Source: Betaproteobacteria bacterium (GTDB lineage Bacteria; Pseudomonadota; Gammaproteobacteria; Burkholderiales; Ga0077523). From it: 64,000 nucleotides of DNA. Position 1 is the stretch's first letter. Each line of letters opens with the position of its first letter. Both the position numbers and the translations under genes were made by a program. Below the pieces are notes generated by a model. That model made no database searches. It saw only the letters and a list, made by a program, of their open reading frames with translations, and had not been told where the DNA came from. The DNA is taken from positions 1 to 64,000 of the forward strand of contig WGLR01000014.1 of NCBI GenBank assembly GCA_016125475.1, given 5' to 3'. This document shows, one piece after another, positions 12,916 to 23,845 of this stretch.

Positions 12916-15900
12916 TCAGGCCACTCGCTGCGCGGCGGAGCCGTCGTCGAGGCGAGCCGCAGACAGGGGCTCGCGGGCGAGCACGACGACGAAGCACGTG
13001 CCGCCCGCCGGATTCGGCTCCGCCCAGATCCGTCCCGCATGCTGCGTGACGATCTCGCGACAGATCGTGAGGCCGAGGCCCGACCCTCCGGCACCGCTGC
13101 TCGTGGACGTGCTCTGCACGAACTTCTCGAACACGTCCTCGAGTTCGGATTCGGGAATCCCGACCCCTTCGTCGCGCACCGTGAACCGGCATGCCGCGAC
13201 CGGGTGCAAGGCACCGGCCACATCGAGCTCGGCCGCCCGGAATTCGAGGTGGATCGCACTGCCGCCGGGCGTGAACTTGATCGCATTGCCGACGAGATTG
13301 CGCACGACCTGCCCGATCCGGACGCTGTCGCACCAGACCGGTTCGGGCAGATAGCCGTCGGGCATCTCGAGCGTGACGTGCTTGTCGCGCGCGAGCGCGG
13401 ACAGTTCGATCACGGCCGCGTCGACGATGTCGCGGAGGTCGTGCGTGGCGAAGTCGTATCGCATCTTGCCGGCCTCGAGCTTCGAGAGATCGAGCAGGTC
13501 GTTCACGAGGGTGAGGAGCCGTTCGCCACTCGTGTTGATCCGGTCCAGGTAGACACCGATCTTGTCGCCGCCACCCGGGTGGGCGGGGAGCCGCTCGCGA
13601 CCGAGTCGCGAGAAGGAGAGGATCGCGTGCATCGGCGTGCGCAGCTCGTGCGTCATGTTCGCGAGGAATTCGGACTTCGCGCGATTCGCTTCCTCGGCCG
13701 CGATCTTCGCGTCGAGAAGCTCCTTCGTGCGACTCGCGACTTCCTGCTCGAGTTCGTCCCGGTGGCGACGCAGCGCGTCCTGCACGCGACGGAACTCGGT
13801 GATGTCGATGTGGCCGCCCACGAGCCGCGTCGCACGACCCTGCGCGTCGCGCTGCACCTGCGCGCGTGACACCAGATTGCGCCAGCTGCCGTCCTTGTGG
13901 AGCAGGCGGAACTCCACGTGGTAGAGCGTCGACTCGGACTCGAGCGTCTGCCGGAGCGTCGCGAGCGTCCGATCCCGGTCATCGGGATGGAGCCGTTCCT
14001 CCCAGGCACGGAGCGTGTTGGGGAACTCGTCCTCCGAGAACCCGAGCTGCGCCTTGTACTGCCCCGAGAACATGACCTCCGGACTGCCGACTTCCCACTG
14101 CCAGACGCCGAGCTCCGACGCCCAGATCACGGCCCGCAGCGTCGCCTCGCTGTCGCGAAGCGCAGTCCCGGCCCGCTCGCGAACCTGCTCGAGGATCTGG
14201 TTCGTGAGCAGGGTGGTCGCCGCTTCCACGACCTCGAGCACGATGGAGATCTCCTCCGACTTCCAGCCGTGGGCGTGCCCGGCCTCCAGACTCACCACGC
14301 CCCGGAGGTGACCGTCCGCGGATACGGGCGCCATGAGCACCGCACGCACGCCCCGGGACCGGAAGGCCTCGCGGTGGGCCGCGGCGAGTGCGTCCTGCTC
14401 GGCGTCGGCGATGCTGACGAGACGGGCCTGCGCGAGCATCCGGCGGAACGGCCCGGGAATCGAGACCGCGCCGCGGGAACCACCGGCGCCGGCATCCGGC
14501 ATGTCCGCGCCCGCGACGGCCAGCTCCGTCGCACCAGCGTCCGGACCGGAGAACTCGTGGAAGCGCACCGTGAGGTCCGGAAACAGTCGCACGAGGCCGT
14601 CGACGATCCGCCGCGCGAGTTCCGGGAGATCCATGCGCTGCGCGTCACCGTCCGAGAAGGCGTTCATCAGTCGCAGGCGCTGCGTCACCCGCTTCAGCGT
14701 GTTCTCGGTGCGCTTCTGGTCGGACACGTCGACCACCGTGCCGACGATCAGGGGCACGCCCTCCGGGTCGATCACGCGAACCTTGTGCTTCATCACCCAG
14801 CGGCCCGCACCGTCCGGCGTGACGAGCTGCTGCTCCTCGCGGAAGGGCGCGCCGCCGTGCAGCACGCTATCGTCCTCCGCACGGTAGCGCGCCGCCACTT
14901 CCGGGGCGTACAGATCCTCGTCGCCACGGCCGACCATCCAGGCCGCGTCGGCACCGATCATCTCGCCGAAAGCCCTGTTCGCGAAGATCCAGCGGTGGCG
15001 GGCGTCCTTCACGAACGCACCGTGCGGCAGCGCGTCCAGCAGCCGGCTCAGGAACGCCCGGCTGCGCTCCACCTCGAGCGCGGCGTCGTGCTGCGCCGTG
15101 GTGTCGATCATCACGCCCACCACGTAGCGTGTCCCGTCAGCGAGAACGAGTCGCGACTTCGTCTTCAGCATCCACGCACGGCCGCCCGTCCCCGTCCACT
15201 GCTCGCGCTCGGTTCTCAGCGTCTGCCCGGTGGCGAGCAGCGCGGTGTTCTCCTGCTCGTTGAGTATCGCGACGTCCGCGGGCATGAACTCGGCGTCCGT
15301 GCGCCCGAGGATCTCGTCGGCGCTGCGTCCGAGTCTCGCGCAGCCCGCACGGTTCACGAGGACCCAGCGATGCTTCTCGTCCTTGACGTACACCTGGTGC
15401 GGAATCGTGTTGAGGATCGCGTCCAGGAACGCCCGGCTCCGCTCGGTCTCCTGCTCGGCCCGGCGCCGCTCGGAGATGTCGACGTGCGCCCCCACGATCA
15501 GCCGGCGGCCGTCCGGCAGCGACACGCACCGCTTCGACTTCACGATCCAGACCCCCGCCCCCCGGTTCGCGACGTACTGCGGTTCCTCCACCGTGAGGTC
15601 CTCGCCCCCATCGAGGAGTGCACGGTCCTCGGCGAGGTAGCGCTCCGCACGTTCGGGCGGGAATATTTCCCGATCGGTACGGCCGATGACCTGATCCCGT
15701 GTCCAGCCGTGCATCGCGAGCGCCGCCTCGTTGAGCAGCACCCAGCGGGACTCCGCGTCCTTCGCGAGTACCGGCACCGGGAGCGCGTCGAGCACGGTCG
15801 CGAGCAGCTCACGCCCCGCCTCCCGCTCGCGCTCGAGCGCCTGCGCGTGTTCGCGTTCCTCGGTCACGTCGAACGTCGTCCCGAGGTAGCCCTCGAAGCG

Positions 15901-17217
15901 CCCCTCTTCGTCGAAGAGGGGTTCGCCACGCGATTCGAACGAGCGCAGGGCGCCCGAGGCTGTCCGGGCGCGGTATCGCAGCCGGATGGGCCGGTGCGCC
16001 TGGGCAGACAGGGCGAGTTCCGTGCGGATCGCTTCCTGGTCGTCGGGCTCGACCTGAGCGAACCACTGCGCGGACCAGTCCGCGGTGTCCGGCACCCCGA
16101 AGACCTCGTAGCCCTGGCGGTTCGCGAACGTGAGCTTCATCTGGTCGTCCAGCCGCCACATCACGATCGGCGCGGCGTCCGCGAACTTTCGCAGCCGCTT
16201 CTCGTTGCGCGAGACCGCGTCCGCGATGACGGTATGGCGGCGCGAACGTGCCGCGAGCAGGCCGAACGTGAGCCACGCGAAGGCGAGCGACGTCGCGAGG
16301 CCGGGCACCGGGACGCGCCCCGGCAGTGCCTTCAGGCACGCCTGGTCGAACTGGCGATCCGACGCGAAACCGAGCATCCATCGGCGGCCGCCCTGCTCGA
16401 TCGGGACGGACGTGTCGAACCGCGCCGGTCCCGTGTCCGCCGCGTTGCGCCGCACATCGACGATGCGTTCACCGTGCGGCGCCGACGCCGCGCGCAGCGT
16501 CACGCGACCGAGGGCAGCCGTCTGGCCGAGGACGTCGGTGAGCAGCGGTCGAAGGAGCACACTGCCGGCCAGCACCAGGGCGCCGGCGCCGTCGGCGGAA
16601 GCGGCGGAACCCCGCCCCGCCGGGCCGACCGGCACGAAGAACACGAGACCCGGGGACGAGGATGGCTGCTCGCCGGTGGAGAGATCGAGAATGCCGGTCG
16701 AGGCGACGTCACCTTCGCCGAGCGCGCGCGCCAGCGCGGCGCGGCGTTCTGCCTCCGGGGAGGCGATCGCGAAGGCCGGGCGGCGGGGGCCGGGCGTGTC
16801 GACCTGCAGGACGTGATACGTGACCGGACCGCGCCCCGCCACGCGACCGTCGACCTGAAGGAGTGCGATTCCGGCCGACTCCGGATGGCGCCGCGCGAGA
16901 TCGAGCTGCGCCGTGTAACGCCGCCAGCCGCGGACTTCGGCGTCCGGACCGTTCGCGACGAGGTGGGCCACTACCCCGCGCAGAATCTGTTCCTCGGCCG
17001 CCAGTCGCTGTTCCACGCGGCGCGTCACCTCGCCCGCGGCACCGAGGAAGTGATCGCGAAAGCTCTCCTCGACCGCGCGGCGTTCCTCCGTGCGGACGAT
17101 TACGCTCGACGTCGCACCGGCTGCAAAGATGGCCATGGCGACGGCATGGCGGAACCAGCGGGTGTTCAGGGTCGCGTGCAGACCGTGCTTGTGTCTGTCA
17201 ATGGGCTGGGCGGGCAC
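12916..17217 (-). CDS. CHASE/multi-PAS/GAF sensor histidine kinase
   Basis: 1433 aa: TM, CHASE-like region, about five PAS, one GAF-like segment, H-box [42 protein letters not shown]. Confidence 0.93.
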   Translation of the reverse strand: MPAQPIDRHKHGLHATLNTRWFRHAVAMAIFAAGATSSVIVRTEERRAVEESFRDHFLGAAGEVTRRVEQRLAAEEQILRGVVAHLVANGPDAEVRGWRRYTAQLDLARRHPESAGIALLQVDGRVAGRGPVTYHVLQVDTPGPRRPAFAIASPEAERRAALARALGEGDVASTGILDLSTGEQPSSSPGLVFFVPVGPAGRGSAASADGAGALVLAGSVLLRPLLTDVLGQTAALGRVTLRAASAPHGERIVDVRRNAADTGPARFDTSVPIEQGGRRWMLGFASDRQFDQACLKALPGRVPVPGLATSLAFAWLTFGLLAARSRRHTVIADAVSRNEKRLRKFADAAPIVMWRLDDQMKLTFANRQGYEVFGVPDTADWSAQWFAQVEPDDQEAIRTELALSAQAHRPIRLRYRARTASGALRSFESRGEPLFDEEGRFEGYLGTTFDVTEEREHAQALEREREAGRELLATVLDALPVPVLAKDAESRWVLLNEAALAMHGWTRDQVIGRTDREIFPPERAERYLAEDRALLDGGEDLTVEEPQYVANRGAGVWIVKSKRCVSLPDGRRLIVGAHVDISERRRAEQETERSRAFLDAILNTIPHQVYVKDEKHRWVLVNRAGCARLGRSADEILGRTDAEFMPADVAILNEQENTALLATGQTLRTEREQWTGTGGRAWMLKTKSRLVLADGTRYVVGVMIDTTAQHDAALEVERSRAFLSRLLDALPHGAFVKDARHRWIFANRAFGEMIGADAAWMVGRGDEDLYAPEVAARYRAEDDSVLHGGAPFREEQQLVTPDGAGRWVMKHKVRVIDPEGVPLIVGTVVDVSDQKRTENTLKRVTQRLRLMNAFSDGDAQRMDLPELARRIVDGLVRLFPDLTVRFHEFSGPDAGATELAVAGADMPDAGAGGSRGAVSIPGPFRRMLAQARLVSIADAEQDALAAAHREAFRSRGVRAVLMAPVSADGHLRGVVSLEAGHAHGWKSEEISIVLEVVEAATTLLTNQILEQVRERAGTALRDSEATLRAVIWASELGVWQWEVGSPEVMFSGQYKAQLGFSEDEFPNTLRAWEERLHPDDRDRTLATLRQTLESESTLYHVEFRLLHKDGSWRNLVSRAQVQRDAQGRATRLVGGHIDITEFRRVQDALRRHRDELEQEVASRTKELLDAKIAAEEANRAKSEFLANMTHELRTPMHAILSFSRLGRERLPAHPGGGDKIGVYLDRINTSGERLLTLVNDLLDLSKLEAGKMRYDFATHDLRDIVDAAVIELSALARDKHVTLEMPDGYLPEPVWCDSVRIGQVVRNLVGNAIKFTPGGSAIHLEFRAAELDVAGALHPVAACRFTVRDEGVGIPESELEDVFEKFVQSTSTSSGAGGSGLGLTICREIVTQHAGRIWAEPNPAGGTCFVVVLAREPLSAARLDDGSAAQRVA

Positions 17218-17360
17218 GATTTGTCGGATTCGCGCTGGACTCGGTCCACGGAGGTAACGTCGCTCGACGGAAGAACTTTACCCCAGTGTGGGGAAAACGC
17301 GATGTCCGGTGATCTGAACGACGAGCCCGCGGCGCCCCTGCCGGGCGGGTCCGAAAAGAA

Positions 17361-17387
17361 GAAAGGGCCATCGGCGATGGCCCTTTC
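17361..17387 (-). terminator. Rho-independent terminator of sodB
   Basis: Perfect 13-bp stem GAAAGGGCCATCG-G-CGATGGCCCTTTC; T-rich (TTCTTTTC) on the minus-strand 3' side, just after the sodB stop. Confidence 0.85.
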
Positions 17388-17408
17388 GGGGGTCGAGGCT
17401 GCCGGAAC

Positions 17409-17990
17409 TCAGCCGAAGTTCGCTGCCGCGAAATCCCAGTTCACGAGGCTGGAGAGATACGCCTCGACGAACTTCGGCCGGGCGTTGCGGTAGTCGATGT
17501 AGTAGGCGTGTTCCCAGACGTCGATCGTGAGGAGCGCCTTGTCCGAGCCCGTGAGGGGCGTGCCCGCGTTGCTCGTGTTCACGATGTCGACGCTGCCGTC
17601 GGTCTTCCGGACGAGCCACGTCCAGCCCGAGCCGAAGTTGCCGACCGCGCTCTTCGTGAACGCCTCCTTGAAGCCATCGAGCGACCCCCACTTCTTGCCG
17701 ATGGCATCGGCCAGCGCGCCGGCGGGCGCACCGCCGCCGCGCGGCTTCATGCTGTTCCAGAAGAACGTGTGATTCCAAACCTGCGCCGAGTTGTTGAAGA
17801 CGCCGCCGGAGGACTTGCGGATGATTTCCTCGAGCGACAGCGATTCGAACTCGGTGCCCTTGATGAGGTTGTTCAGGTTCGTGACGTAGGCCTGATGATG
17901 CTTGCCGTAGTGGAACTCGAACGTTTCCTTCGAGATGTGGGGCGCGAGCGCGTCCATCGCGTACGGCAAGTCCGGGAGCTTGTGTTCCAT
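17409..17990 (-). CDS. sodB: Superoxide dismutase (Fe/Mn family, SodB-like)
   Basis: [42 protein letters not shown] ... [10 protein letters not shown] ... [23 protein letters not shown]. Confidence 0.96.
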   Translation of the reverse strand: MEHKLPDLPYAMDALAPHISKETFEFHYGKHHQAYVTNLNNLIKGTEFESLSLEEIIRKSSGGVFNNSAQVWNHTFFWNSMKPRGGGAPAGALADAIGKKWGSLDGFKEAFTKSAVGNFGSGWTWLVRKTDGSVDIVNTSNAGTPLTGSDKALLTIDVWEHAYYIDYRNARPKFVEAYLSSLVNWDFAAANFG

Positions 17991-18247
17991 TGTGAAAACC
18001 TCTCTGAGCGGGAGTTTTGTTCGGGTTACGTCGTTCAGTCCGGCCGATTCTAGCGGATGGACATCACCCGGACCATAGACGGTCGATGAGCGACCGATCC
18101 GTGCCCGCGGCACGGATCAGGTGTCACGACTTACCTGCTGCGACAGCATGCGCGCGGCCGCGTTCACGCAATTACCGGCGGCCGGACGGCCGCACGGCGA
18201 CCCGGAATGCGCGCGCGGGGCCCGCACGCGGACGGACGACCTCCCCG

Positions 18248-19039
18248 TCAGGGTCCGAGCGCGACACAGGCGACCGACGCATCGTTGCGGCCCATGTACC
18301 GGCTCTGGCGATCGAGGGACTGACTCACGAGCACGTCCGCGACGCCCTGGGGTTCGCCGCACTCGAGCAGGACCCGGGCAAGCGCGTCGTCGCCGAGCAC
18401 CTCCCAGACGCCATCGGTCGCGAGCAGGAAGCGGTCGCCCGACCTGCAGGGTCCGTCGGCGAAGTCGACCACGAGGTGGGTGTCGAGGCCGAGTGCCCGC
18501 TTGGGCACGTGACGCAGGTCGTGCCGCGGCCAGCAGTGGTCGGTCGTGAGCTGCTTGAGTGCGTCGTCGCGTCGCACGTACACGCGCGTGTCGCCCACGT
18601 GGGCTAGGTAGTAGTGATCGGACCTGAGTATCAGGACGGACAGCGTGGTGAGCGCACCGTCCGCGTCGCGCCGGCGCGCGTTCTGGGCCCAGAGCCAGTC
18701 GTTGCAGCTCCGGAGCACGCGGTCGAGCGCCTTCGCGGGCGTCCAGCTCGCGGCCGTCGCGTAGTAATCCCTGAGCACGGCGTTCACCGCCAGCGCGGCG
18801 GCCTGCCCGCCGGAACCGTCACCGCCGACGCCGTCGGCGATCGCGATCGCGAGCCCGTGGGACGCGAGTTCGTCCGCTGCAGGACATGCGACACCGACCC
18901 GATCCTCGTTCCACTTGCCCGGGACCGACCGGCTGGCAATCCCGACGCGCGCACGGACCGGATCCGCTCCGGCGAGCGCGAACTCGACGCTCCCGGGTGC
19001 CGGGCCGACCGACTCCCGCTCCGATTCCCTTGTCATCAT
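18248..19039 (-). CDS. PP2C-family serine/threonine protein phosphatase
   Basis: GKWNEDRVGVA..., IADGVGGDGSGGQAA, LAHVGDTRVYVRR, FLLATDGVWEVL, GRNDASVACVAL motifs; ATG 19039. Confidence 0.9.
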   Translation of the reverse strand: MMTRESERESVGPAPGSVEFALAGADPVRARVGIASRSVPGKWNEDRVGVACPAADELASHGLAIAIADGVGGDGSGGQAAALAVNAVLRDYYATAASWTPAKALDRVLRSCNDWLWAQNARRRDADGALTTLSVLILRSDHYYLAHVGDTRVYVRRDDALKQLTTDHCWPRHDLRHVPKRALGLDTHLVVDFADGPCRSGDRFLLATDGVWEVLGDDALARVLLECGEPQGVADVLVSQSLDRQSRYMGRNDASVACVALGP

Positions 19040-19382
19040 GACGACTCCGCAACGACTGTCCGTGGTCGCGCCTCGAGCCAGGGAGCAGCCCCCCCGACGC
19101 CTTCGCGACCGTCTGCCCTCCCGTGCAACGGATATGCCACCCGGCTGGCGCGAGCCCGCATCGGGTGGCGGGAAGGATGTTGCCGACGGGAAGCGTGCGG
19201 GCCGCAATGGCACGCGGTGCCACTGTCCGGACCGGACCGGGACTTCCCGCAAGGCGGAGCGGCGTGAGGAGGACCGGAAACGACCCTGGGCGGCGATGCC
19301 CTGAAATGGTGCCTGCGCACCCGAATGGACAAGGTCGGACGACCGGTCCCGCTGCCCGTGGCGACGCCGGGCCGGAGACCGT

Positions 19383-19685
19383 TCAGAGACTCTCTCCGCA
19401 ACGCCAGCACACGTCGAACGCCCCGGGATTGACCTCCCCGCAGGCGCGGCAGGTCCGATCGGGCCGCCGCGACTGGCTCTCGAGCGAGCGCAGGACTTCC
19501 CGCGCGCGCGTCTCGTCCGATGCCTCGCGCAGCCAGAGTTCCGGGTACGCGTGGGTGAACGGAATCTCGCCCAGCCCTCCCTGCGCATTCTCGTTGAAGA
19601 CGTGCACCTCGATGCCCGCCTGCGCGAGCAGGTCCCGAAACATGTGGGCCTCCGGCAGGGAGGCGCAGGTACAGAGGCGCTGCAT
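19383..19685 (-). CDS. DUF2007-like protein with C-terminal zinc-ribbon-like motif
   Basis: CASLPEAHMFRDLLAQAGIEVHVFNENAQGG...PELWL..., C-terminal CRACGEVNPGAFDVCWRCGESL. Confidence 0.75.
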   Translation of the reverse strand: MQRLCTCASLPEAHMFRDLLAQAGIEVHVFNENAQGGLGEIPFTHAYPELWLREASDETRAREVLRSLESQSRRPDRTCRACGEVNPGAFDVCWRCGESL

Positions 19686-19797
19686 GGTCCCGGGCTCTCC
19701 CGTGAGTCGTTGTCCGTTGTCGTCTTCCACCCGCGAACGGGTCCGTCCCTGCCGGATTATGCGCCGTGACGGGGACCCGCGGCCCGCGGCCGCGCCG

Positions 19798-20886
19798 TCA
19801 GAACAGGTCGAGTTGCCCCCCGGACGACGGTGGCCGGAACCGGCTGCAGTCGAGCGGCGGAACCGCGCCGGCCAGGCCCAGGCGACGCCGCGCGTTCCCG
19901 AAGCGTGCGGCGAGCAGCCGTGCGAGTTCACCCTCCCCCGTCATCCGCGATCCGAACCGGGGGTCGTTCTCGCGCCCGCCACGCATCGCAGCGAGGCGCT
20001 GCACGACGTGCGCCGCCTTCAGGGGGTAGTGGTGGTCGAGCCAGGCGCGGAACAGGTCGCCGATCTCGTGGGGCAGGCGCAGCAGCACGAAGCCCGCGGT
20101 GACCGCGCCGGCGGCCGCGGCGGCTTCCAGCACGTGTTCCACGCCGTCGTCGGTGAGGAACGGGATCACCGGGGCGACGAGGACGCCCGCGGGCACCCCC
20201 GCCTCGGTCAGTGCACCGATCGCCTCGATCCGTCGCGCGGGGCTGCTCGCACGGGGTTCCAGGCGGCGGGCCAGGCCGTGGTCGAGCGTCGTCACGCTCA
20301 CGTGGACACGGCACAGCCCCTCCGCGGCCAGCGGGGCGAGGAGGTCGATGTCCCTGAGGACGCCGGCGTTCTTCGTGACGATGGTGAACGGGTGCCGACA
20401 CGCGGCGAGCACTTCCAGTACCTCCCGCGTGATGCCGAGCGGGCGTTCGACGGGCTGATAGGGGTCGGTGTTCGCCCCGAGCGCGATGGGTTCGCACCGG
20501 TATCCGGGCTTCGCGAGCGTCTCGCGCAGGAGGGACGCCGCATTCACCTTCGCGAAGAGCCGGGTCTCGAAGTCCAGCCCCGGAGACAGGCCGAGATAGG
20601 CGTGGCTCGGCCGCGCGTAGCAGTAGATGCAGCCGTGCTCGCAGCCGCGATACGGATTGACGGACTGGCTGAACGGAACGTCCGGCGAATCGTTGCGCGA
20701 GAGGATGCCGCGCGCGGTCTCGTGCGTGACGACCGTGCGCACCGCACGGGGCGCGTCGTCGTCCGGATCCCGTGCCCAGCCGTCGTCCCAGGGTTGGCGC
20801 AGGACGGACTCGAACCGGCCTTCGGGGTTGCAGGTCGCGCCGCGTCCCCTGGCGGGTCCGCCGCCCCGCCCGTCGTGGAGTTTCAT
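19798..20886 (-). CDS. PA0069-like radical SAM protein (related to SplB)
   Basis: NPYRGCEHGCIYCYARPSHAYLG (CxxxCxxC radical SAM motif), ANTDPYQPVE, VTKNAGVLRDIDLL, HVSVTTLD. Start ATG 20886, or 20892 which overlaps the LexA box. Confidence 0.9.
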   Translation of the reverse strand: MKLHDGRGGGPARGRGATCNPEGRFESVLRQPWDDGWARDPDDDAPRAVRTVVTHETARGILSRNDSPDVPFSQSVNPYRGCEHGCIYCYARPSHAYLGLSPGLDFETRLFAKVNAASLLRETLAKPGYRCEPIALGANTDPYQPVERPLGITREVLEVLAACRHPFTIVTKNAGVLRDIDLLAPLAAEGLCRVHVSVTTLDHGLARRLEPRASSPARRIEAIGALTEAGVPAGVLVAPVIPFLTDDGVEHVLEAAAAAGAVTAGFVLLRLPHEIGDLFRAWLDHHYPLKAAHVVQRLAAMRGGRENDPRFGSRMTGEGELARLLAARFGNARRRLGLAGAVPPLDCSRFRPPSSGGQLDLF

Positions 20887-20891
20887 GACCA

Positions 20892-20911
20892 TACTGTATT
20901 CTTGTACAGTC
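20892..20911. promoter_or_regulatory. LexA (SOS) box
   Basis: TACTGTATTCTTGTACAGTC contains CTGT-N8-ACAG with flanking TA/GT, very close to the E. coli consensus TACTGTATATATATACAGTA. Confidence 0.85.
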
Positions 20912-20948
20912 TGTCGCGAGGAGCAAGCGGAACGGACCCGAAAAACGA

Positions 20949-20972
20949 AAGACCCCTCCGCAGAGGGGTCTT
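20949..20972 (-). terminator. Rho-independent terminator of the alpha/beta hydrolase gene
   Basis: AAGACCCCT-CCGCAG-AGGGGTCTT followed on the minus strand by TTCGTTTTTC. Confidence 0.85.
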
Positions 20973-21016
20973 CGTGCCTGCGGCGACCGGGCCGGTCAGC
21001 CGCGGAGCAACGGCGT

Positions 21017-21865
21017 CTACGCGATCTTCATCATGCGCAGGGCCGCGCGGAACAGTTCGGAATCCGGATTCGCGAAGGTCTCGAGGATGCTGAAGTGGTT
21101 GTCGCGCGGGCACGGGACGTCCTCGGCGATCACCTGCGCCCAGCGTTCACGGATCAGGGCGTGCTGCTGCTGGAAGCCTTCGATCTCCCTGCCGCCGACC
21201 GTGACGTAGAACGGGGCATCGGTCGCAGGGGGCATGAACGCGGGGCTGCACTTGATCGCGGACTCCTCCGTGAGCCGCACGTCCGTATTGACGCTCGGCA
21301 CGTTCAGAAGCGCGGTGAGATCGTAGAGCCCGCTGATCGACAGGGCACCCTCGACCACCTTGTCCGGCAGGTCCGGCGAGTACTCGGGCCACTGCGCGGC
21401 CGCCATCATCGCGGCCAGGTGTCCGCCCGCGGAATGGCCCGCCACGTAGGTGCTGTTGCCGAAGGCGCCGTAGCGGCTGCCCGTCCGGTAGAGCCAGGAC
21501 GTGGCCTTGAGCATCTGCTGCACGATCTCCTCGATCGTGACCGACGGGCAGAGCGCGTAGTTGGGCATCGCCACAGTGACCCCGTGCTTCACGAACTCGT
21601 TCGCGATGAAGGAGTGATCCCGCTTGTCCAGCGAACGCCAGTACCCCCCGTGGATGAAGATGAGAAGCGCCCGACTGCGCCCCTCGGCGCGGAAGATGTC
21701 GACCTTCTCCATCGGGTGATCGCCATAGGGGATGTCGAGATCGCTGTCGAGTTCGTCCCGGGCACTCTTCGACAGCCGGGTCCACCGGTCGAAGTGCTGG
21801 GCATACTCCGGCACCGCTGCGCGATTGTTGTAGCGCCGTTCGAATGCCGCGGTGTAGTCGTCCAT
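21017..21865 (-). CDS. Alpha/beta hydrolase
   Basis: LLIFIHGGYWRSLDKRDHSFIANEFVKHGVTVAMPNYALCP, oxyanion HGG, nucleophile AGHSAGGHLA. Confidence 0.88.
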   Translation of the reverse strand: MDDYTAAFERRYNNRAAVPEYAQHFDRWTRLSKSARDELDSDLDIPYGDHPMEKVDIFRAEGRSRALLIFIHGGYWRSLDKRDHSFIANEFVKHGVTVAMPNYALCPSVTIEEIVQQMLKATSWLYRTGSRYGAFGNSTYVAGHSAGGHLAAMMAAAQWPEYSPDLPDKVVEGALSISGLYDLTALLNVPSVNTDVRLTEESAIKCSPAFMPPATDAPFYVTVGGREIEGFQQQHALIRERWAQVIAEDVPCPRDNHFSILETFANPDSELFRAALRMMKIA

Positions 21866-22122
21866 GTTAACGAGGTCCCCCTGGAAATGGGCCGGATCGC
21901 GCCGCGCTCGGCGTCGGCCGCCCGGGCCTGCTGCCCTCACAAAAGCGTTATTGAACCTAATTGGGGCATGCCCTGTCCACTCCGGGTTACAAATAGATCC
22001 TCTAATCAGAGACATGCGGGTTCACGGCCGGAGATTTCGGGGTGCCCCGGAAGTTGCCTCGCACGCACCGCACACGCAAAATCGGCAATCCGGCCAACTA
22101 GACCTGCAAGGGAGTCAGACCC

Positions 22123-23010
22123 ATGAACGACGCCAGCGCCGCGTCCGGCTTCATCGTTTCCGCACAGTGGCTCGCCGATCACCTCGGCGATCCGGGTGTG
22201 GTCGTGCTGGATGCGACCACGCACCTTCTGCCGCGCCCCGTCGATCCGACGCCCGACGAGCCCTACGACGTCGTGTCGGGCCGGGCGGACTTCGAGAAGG
22301 GACACATCCCGGGCGCGCAGTTCGTCGACATCGACGGCGAGATCTCGGACCGGTCGAAGGACACCCACTTCATGCTGCCGCCGCCCGAGCAGTTCGCCGC
22401 GGTCATGGCGCGCCTCGGGGTCGGTGACGACACGCTGGTCGTCTGCTACGCGACGGCCTTCCACTGGTGGGCCACGCGGCTCTGGTGGATGCTCAGGGTC
22501 TTCGGCCACGAGCGTGCGGTGGTGCTCGACGGTGGTTTCCAGAAATGGGTCGCGGACGGACGTGCGGTCGAGACGGGTTCCGGCAAGGCGCGGGCCCGCC
22601 AGGTCTTCACGGCGCGCTTCGACCCCGATCTCGTCGCGGACCGCGACGACGTCCTGAAGGCGGTCCGCGAATCCGGGGCCTGCGTCGTCAATGCGCTGCG
22701 CCCCGAGCAGCACGCCGGCGGCGGCACGACCAACTACGGCCGGCCCGGCCACATCACCGGCAGCATCAACGTCGCCGCGTCGAACGTGGTCCGCGCGGAC
22801 AACACCTTCCGGCCGCTCGACGAACTGCGGGGGATGCTGGCCGACCACCTCGCGAAGCCCGAGGTGATCACCTACTGCGGCGGCGGCATTGCCGCGTCCA
22901 GCATCACCATGCTGCTCACCATGTTCGGCCACCGCGGCGTGCGGCTCTACGACGCGTCGCTCTCCGAATGGGCCCGGGACGGCTCGCTGCCCATGACCAC
23001 GGCCGGCTGA
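22123..23010 (+). CDS. Sulfurtransferase (two rhodanese domains)
   Basis: [54 protein letters not shown], second-domain active site [12 protein letters not shown]. Confidence 0.92.
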   Translation: MNDASAASGFIVSAQWLADHLGDPGVVVLDATTHLLPRPVDPTPDEPYDVVSGRADFEKGHIPGAQFVDIDGEISDRSKDTHFMLPPPEQFAAVMARLGVGDDTLVVCYATAFHWWATRLWWMLRVFGHERAVVLDGGFQKWVADGRAVETGSGKARARQVFTARFDPDLVADRDDVLKAVRESGACVVNALRPEQHAGGGTTNYGRPGHITGSINVAASNVVRADNTFRPLDELRGMLADHLAKPEVITYCGGGIAASSITMLLTMFGHRGVRLYDASLSEWARDGSLPMTTAG

Positions 23011-23104
23011 GTCTTTCCCGGCCGACACCCCCGGCATTTGCGCTGGATCAACCCGGGCACGTGCCGGCCGGGTGATTCTCGTGCGGTTCCGACAGGATCC
23101 GCAC

Positions 23105-23845
23105 GTGACCAACGGACCCCTCCCCTCTGCAGCCCCCTCCGCGCAGGCGGTGTTCCGCCTGCGCGGGGTGTCGAAGACCTATCGCATGGGCGAGGTCGAA
23201 GTGCACGCTCTGCGCGGCGTGGACCTCGACCTCTACGCGGGCGAACTGGTCGTGCTGCTCGGCGCGTCCGGCAGCGGCAAGTCGACCCTCCTCAACATCC
23301 TCGGCGGTCTGGACACGCCCACGGCCGGCGAGGTCCGGTATCTCGACCACGATCTGGCGAACGCCCCGGAAGAACTGCTCACGTCGTTCCGGCGGGAGCA
23401 CGTGGGCTTCGTGTTCCAGTTCTACAACCTGATCCCGAGTCTCACCGCGCGCGAGAACGTCTCGATCGTGACGGACATCGCGGAGCACCCCATGAAGCCC
23501 GACGCCGCGCTCGCGCTGGTGGACCTCGGGGAGCGGCTCGACCACTTCCCGGCGCAGCTCTCGGGCGGTGAGCAGCAGCGCGTGGCGATCGCGCGAGCGA
23601 TCGCGAAACGGCCCGACGTCCTGCTCTGCGACGAACCCACGGGCGCGCTGGACTTCGCGACCGGAAAGGTCGTGCTCGACGTGCTCCGGCACGTCAACGC
23701 GGAACTGGGCACGACCATCGCGCTCATCACCCACAACGCCGCGATCGGACGCATGGCGGACCGGGTGATCCGGATCTCCAGCGGGCGCATCGTGGCCGTG
23801 GAGGTCAACGCCACCCGGGCGAGTCCGGAGGACCTCGCGTGGTGA
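23105..23845 (+). CDS. ABC transporter ATP-binding protein (MacB/LolD type)
   Basis: Walker [13 protein letters not shown], signature [14 protein letters not shown], Walker [17 protein letters not shown] 23105 or GTG 23072. Confidence 0.92.
   Translation: MTNGPLPSAAPSAQAVFRLRGVSKTYRMGEVEVHALRGVDLDLYAGELVVLLGASGSGKSTLLNILGGLDTPTAGEVRYLDHDLANAPEELLTSFRREHVGFVFQFYNLIPSLTARENVSIVTDIAEHPMKPDAALALVDLGERLDHFPAQLSGGEQQRVAIARAIAKRPDVLLCDEPTGALDFATGKVVLDVLRHVNAELGTTIALITHNAAIGRMADRVIRISSGRIVAVEVNATRASPEDLAW

Noticed and set aside
12912-13286. N-terminal extension of the 1884-aa minus ORF (7632..13286)
   Set aside because: Out of frame with and overlapping the C-terminal ATPase domain of kinase 3; the real kinase 2 start is the GTG near 12911.
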